Below are positions 60,893-64,000 of a stretch of DNA of 64,000 bases, piece after piece (the stretch's first letter is position 1; the number at the start of each line of letters is the position of its first letter). This stretch comes from Verrucomicrobiaceae bacterium (GTDB lineage Bacteria; Verrucomicrobiota; Verrucomicrobiia; Verrucomicrobiales; Akkermansiaceae): positions 1 to 64,000 of the forward strand of contig JAIYDP010000024.1 of the NCBI GenBank assembly GCA_027487435.1, read 5' to 3'. The translations under genes and the position numbers were made by a program. Below the pieces are notes generated by a model. That model searched no databases. It saw only the letters and a program-made list of their open reading frames with translations, and was not told the origin of the DNA.

Positions 60893-61379
60893 ATAGAGTC
60901 TTTGAGAGTTTGATTGGTGGTATGAAATTTTCTTTGAACGGGAACTCAAAACAGCAAACAAAATTCCTTGGGAGATCGAGATTGTTTTGAATCTTTTACT
61001 TAGTCTTTTCGATAGATGTTCCAAATGAGAATATGTCGAAACATTTTCGAAAAATCAAACACAAAAATCATTTTTTGCAACGTTTACTCTCTTGTCGTTA
61101 CAATGTATTTCGCGGAAAAAGTTTCTCGGCAATGACGACAAGAGCAGATCTGCCGGACTCCGTGATGCGTCCGCAATCACGTAATTGCTCTGAGGAGGCA
61201 CCAAAGAATCAATGGGTAGCGCCTTTTTTATCCAATGCACTGCGGTCCTGAAATGCTTTGCACATCAAAGCTCATCCCTGGATGACTGGCGTTCTACTTC
61301 AGATTTCGACTCGAAACCAACGGGAAACGTTGTTCCGAGGTTTTCTTTGGGGCATGGAATTGACGAGGTCGAACCGAAT

Positions 61380-61808
61380 TCAGGGCCGACGCGTGAAATT
61401 GACAGGTAACACATTGCCATCCGTGTTGTGCATGGTTCCAGTCCATTCAATGAGTTCTTTCTGATGGGATTTTTTCAATGTCAGAATCGCCGACTGACTA
61501 CCGTGGGTGTATTCGGTTAGCACCAATTCACCACTGCTGGTGTTTTTGCCTTTAAGTTCGTAAAGCTTGGAAGAGTTGTAAGGCGGATGATAGTAGAAGC
61601 CGGTGACATTGCCGTTTTCTTGCCAGGTGAGTTGAAACATCGTGAATTGTTTGCCTACGTTGCCGCCATAGAAATGGGCTTTGCCAAACACTTCTTCATC
61701 AATGGGATTCGTTTGCGCTGGCGTGTCAGTCGTTTCATTGCTGTTGCGATTCGCACAGGAAAACAAGAAGAAGCTAGCGATCAGGCCGGAGAAGATGAAT
61801 TTCAACAT
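61380..61808 (-). CDS. Small predicted lipoprotein
   Basis: MLKFIFSGLIASFFLFSCANRNSNE (lipobox FLFSC). Confidence 0.65.
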   Translation of the reverse strand: MLKFIFSGLIASFFLFSCANRNSNETTDTPAQTNPIDEEVFGKAHFYGGNVGKQFTMFQLTWQENGNVTGFYYHPPYNSSKLYELKGKNTSSGELVLTEYTHGSQSAILTLKKSHQKELIEWTGTMHNTDGNVLPVNFTRRP

Positions 61809-62031
61809 AATGGATTGTGGTCGCGGTGTATGTAGCAGTACGAATGGATATTTCAACCCGAAATCCGAAGGATCACGTCGTCATTCGCTGCCATCATTTG
61901 CCGCGCAAGCCATTTCCGACCTTCGGGTAGCGTCGTTGGATTCATCCCACTGCGGCCAGAAACGCTAAGCACATCCATGCCTGACACCGACTTTCTGGCA
62001 GTCTCCAGCGGATCTCGTTCTTAGATGCGAA

Positions 62032-62832
62032 TCAGAATCGCATGGTGATACCAAAAAGTCCGGTGGTTTCGGCGGAGGTGGCGCCGATGCCTTGGGCTAG
62101 ACCGAGGCGGAGGCTGATGTCGTGGCGGGGGGTGTGGATGATGCTGGCGATGGCTTGGTGGTAGCCGCTGGCGCGGAAATCACCGATGGCTTCGATGCCT
62201 GCAGCCCATTGTTCGTGAAAGGAGTGGCGCAGGGCGATGGCGTAGCCGAGGGCGTTGTCGCTTCCCTCTGTGCCAGCGAGAATGATGTTGCTGACGAGGC
62301 GAGTGTTTTCGTGGAGTTCGCATTCGAGGATGAAGCGGCTGAGGTAGTAGTCTTCCTCATGGAGGTGAATGGTAGCGGGTGAGTCGCCGATGATGACGGG
62401 AACGGGCGGCGGTGGGGCATCGGGATTGAAGCGTGGGCGCAGAGATTTGCCATGAGTGTGACCGCCGTGGGAATGGCCCGCGTGGCTGCCATCGAGCTGG
62501 GAGGAGTCGAAGAAATGATAGGAGAGAGTAGCACCGAGGCGAAAGCGATCGTTGATCGGAAGTGCCCATTGCAAGGTGGGAGCAATGGCGTTGGCTTGGA
62601 GGTCGTCAATGGCGTTGCCGTCGAGAGTGAGTCCGAAGGCGAGGTGAGAGCCGAGGCCGGCGATGAGGCCGACTTCCAGCGAGGGTTCAGAATTTCCCGC
62701 AGCGATGGTGGCGAAGGTGAAGTAGGCATTTTTCTGCGGCACGCGGGCATCGATGGTGACAAAGAAGTCTTGGCCATGATGGGCGTGGCAAATGGCGCTG
62801 GTGAGGAGAAAGGTGAGGGTGAAATGTTTCAT
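62032..62832 (-). CDS. Predicted outer-membrane/secreted beta-rich protein
   Basis: Signal peptide MKHFTLTFLLTSAICHAHHG; His-rich HAGHSHGGHTHGKS; alternating beta strands; terminal aromatic ITMRF. Confidence 0.65.
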   Translation of the reverse strand: MKHFTLTFLLTSAICHAHHGQDFFVTIDARVPQKNAYFTFATIAAGNSEPSLEVGLIAGLGSHLAFGLTLDGNAIDDLQANAIAPTLQWALPINDRFRLGATLSYHFFDSSQLDGSHAGHSHGGHTHGKSLRPRFNPDAPPPPVPVIIGDSPATIHLHEEDYYLSRFILECELHENTRLVSNIILAGTEGSDNALGYAIALRHSFHEQWAAGIEAIGDFRASGYHQAIASIIHTPRHDISLRLGLAQGIGATSAETTGLFGITMRF

Positions 62833-62837
62833 GGGAG

Positions 62838-64000
62838 TTACCAATTTCGCCGCATACGGAAAAAGCGAGTGGGCGCTTGGGTGGGGTCAATTTCTAGGGT
62901 GAGGGGGTCGCCAAGATGCGTGTCGCCGTGGGCGGGGAGCCATGGGCCGCTAAGGCTGGTGGAGCTTTCGGGATACCAGTCGGGGACGTTCCATTGGAGG
63001 CGGAGTTTGGGGTGGGCGGGGAGCAGCAAGGCTTGGGGCACGGGCTGCAGGGTATCGGGTATGCCGTTGCCGTTGCGGTCGTCGGAGCGGCGGCGAGTTT
63101 CCGTGGCGGGGACGCCTGAGAAGGTGAGGGCATCGTTGGTGGTGAGGAGGTTGAGTAGGGCGCTGCGGGTGAGGGATTTTGTGGCATCGATGTAGCGAGA
63201 GGTGGCCGAGTCCCAGCGCAGGCGGAGGGTTTCGCCGTTGGCGCGGCCCCAGACGACGAGGCCGTTCCAGCCGAGGTTGGCTTGGGTTTCTAGGAGGGTG
63301 ATGCGGGAGAGCAGGTCGCTGCTGGTGCGATTCGCGGTTGTGGTGGTGAGGTCGTGACCTACGACAGGGGCGGTGCTGGTGTCGAAGGAGAGGATGAAGG
63401 CTTTGAGGTCAGCGAGGTTGGTGCGTTTGGTGGAGGTGAGGGGTGGTTTATCGAGCAGGTCGAGGTCGTAGGGATGGACGATGGGCAGGAGGTGGCCGGA
63501 ACCATCTGCGGCGAGGCCGAAGCCGGAGAGGGAGTCCGCGCCGGGGGTGGGATCAAAGATGCCATCGCGTTGGTAGATGAGGCGGAGTGGGGGATTTTTG
63601 AAGGGCTGGAAGCGATCGACGTTGGAGGCGAAGTCGATATTTTGATCTGTGCCAGCATTGAAGTCGTGGCAGACGATGCAGTGGCTGAGGAGGTGGTCAT
63701 TGAAGATGGTGAGACCGCGAGAAGCATTTCCTGCGGGGTGGTTGGTGCGGAGGGTGCGGTCGAGATTGCGATGGGGATTGGGGTGTAGGGCGATGGTGTT
63801 CAGGTAGGCGGCGAGGTGATCCATGTCATCGGTGGGCTGGAGGGTGCCGCCCATGAGGTTGGGGAAGGTGGTATTGAAGGACTGGATGGAAGGTTTATCG
63901 CCGCGCCAGTGGAACTTGGTGGTGATGGCGGCGGCGGGGCGAGGCGAGCCATCGGTAGGGTCATTAGGGCGAGCATCGTTGGTGGAGAGGCCGTGGAGAG
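62838..64000 (-). CDS. Cytochrome c-like secreted protein, 5' end outside the window (partial)
   Basis: CIVCHDF heme motif; frame stays open from 63854 to the window edge (..TNDARPNDPTDGSPRPAAAITTKFHWRGDKPSIQSFNTTFPNLMGG..). Confidence 0.8.
   Translation of the reverse strand, partial: LHGLSTNDARPNDPTDGSPRPAAAITTKFHWRGDKPSIQSFNTTFPNLMGGTLQPTDDMDHLAAYLNTIALHPNPHRNLDRTLRTNHPAGNASRGLTIFNDHLLSHCIVCHDFNAGTDQNIDFASNVDRFQPFKNPPLRLIYQRDGIFDPTPGADSLSGFGLAADGSGHLLPIVHPYDLDLLDKPPLTSTKRTNLADLKAFILSFDTSTAPVVGHDLTTTTANRTSSDLLSRITLLETQANLGWNGLVVWGRANGETLRLRWDSATSRYIDATKSLTRSALLNLLTTNDALTFSGVPATETRRRSDDRNGNGIPDTLQPVPQALLLPAHPKLRLQWNVPDWYPESSTSLSGPWLPAHGDTHLGDPLTLEIDPTQAPTRFFRMRRNW

Overview
This 64 kb window looks like a chromosomal segment of a Verrucomicrobia-type bacterium. 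The lineage is inferred from gene content: a DUF1501/DUF1800 pair, DUF1080, a sigma/kinase pair and a Bat operon; no 16S is present. Most of it is ordinary: obgE, tlyA, a PQQ-type sugar dehydrogenase with cytochrome c, an FAD oxidoreductase, a CAP/Ig-like secreted protein, mlaE, prs, mutS, fabF, menA, an Nramp transporter, a MoxR-DUF58-BatABCDE operon, tmk, two pilT/pilU paralogues, ppdK, an aldehyde dehydrogenase and two tRNA-Arg genes. The most interesting interval is about 32.8-38.4 kb. It holds a tightly spaced minus-strand cluster: an unknown helical protein, an LRR-Roc-COR-TIR (Roco-TIR) protein, a PtuA-like ATPase and a PtuB-like HNH nuclease. The cluster is bordered upstream by an exact 42-bp-period tandem array with an internal palindrome. 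A second, sequence-distinct array with an exact 41-bp period and its own palindrome lies at about 15.84-16.14 kb. All calls come from reading motifs and ORFs; no database search was run.
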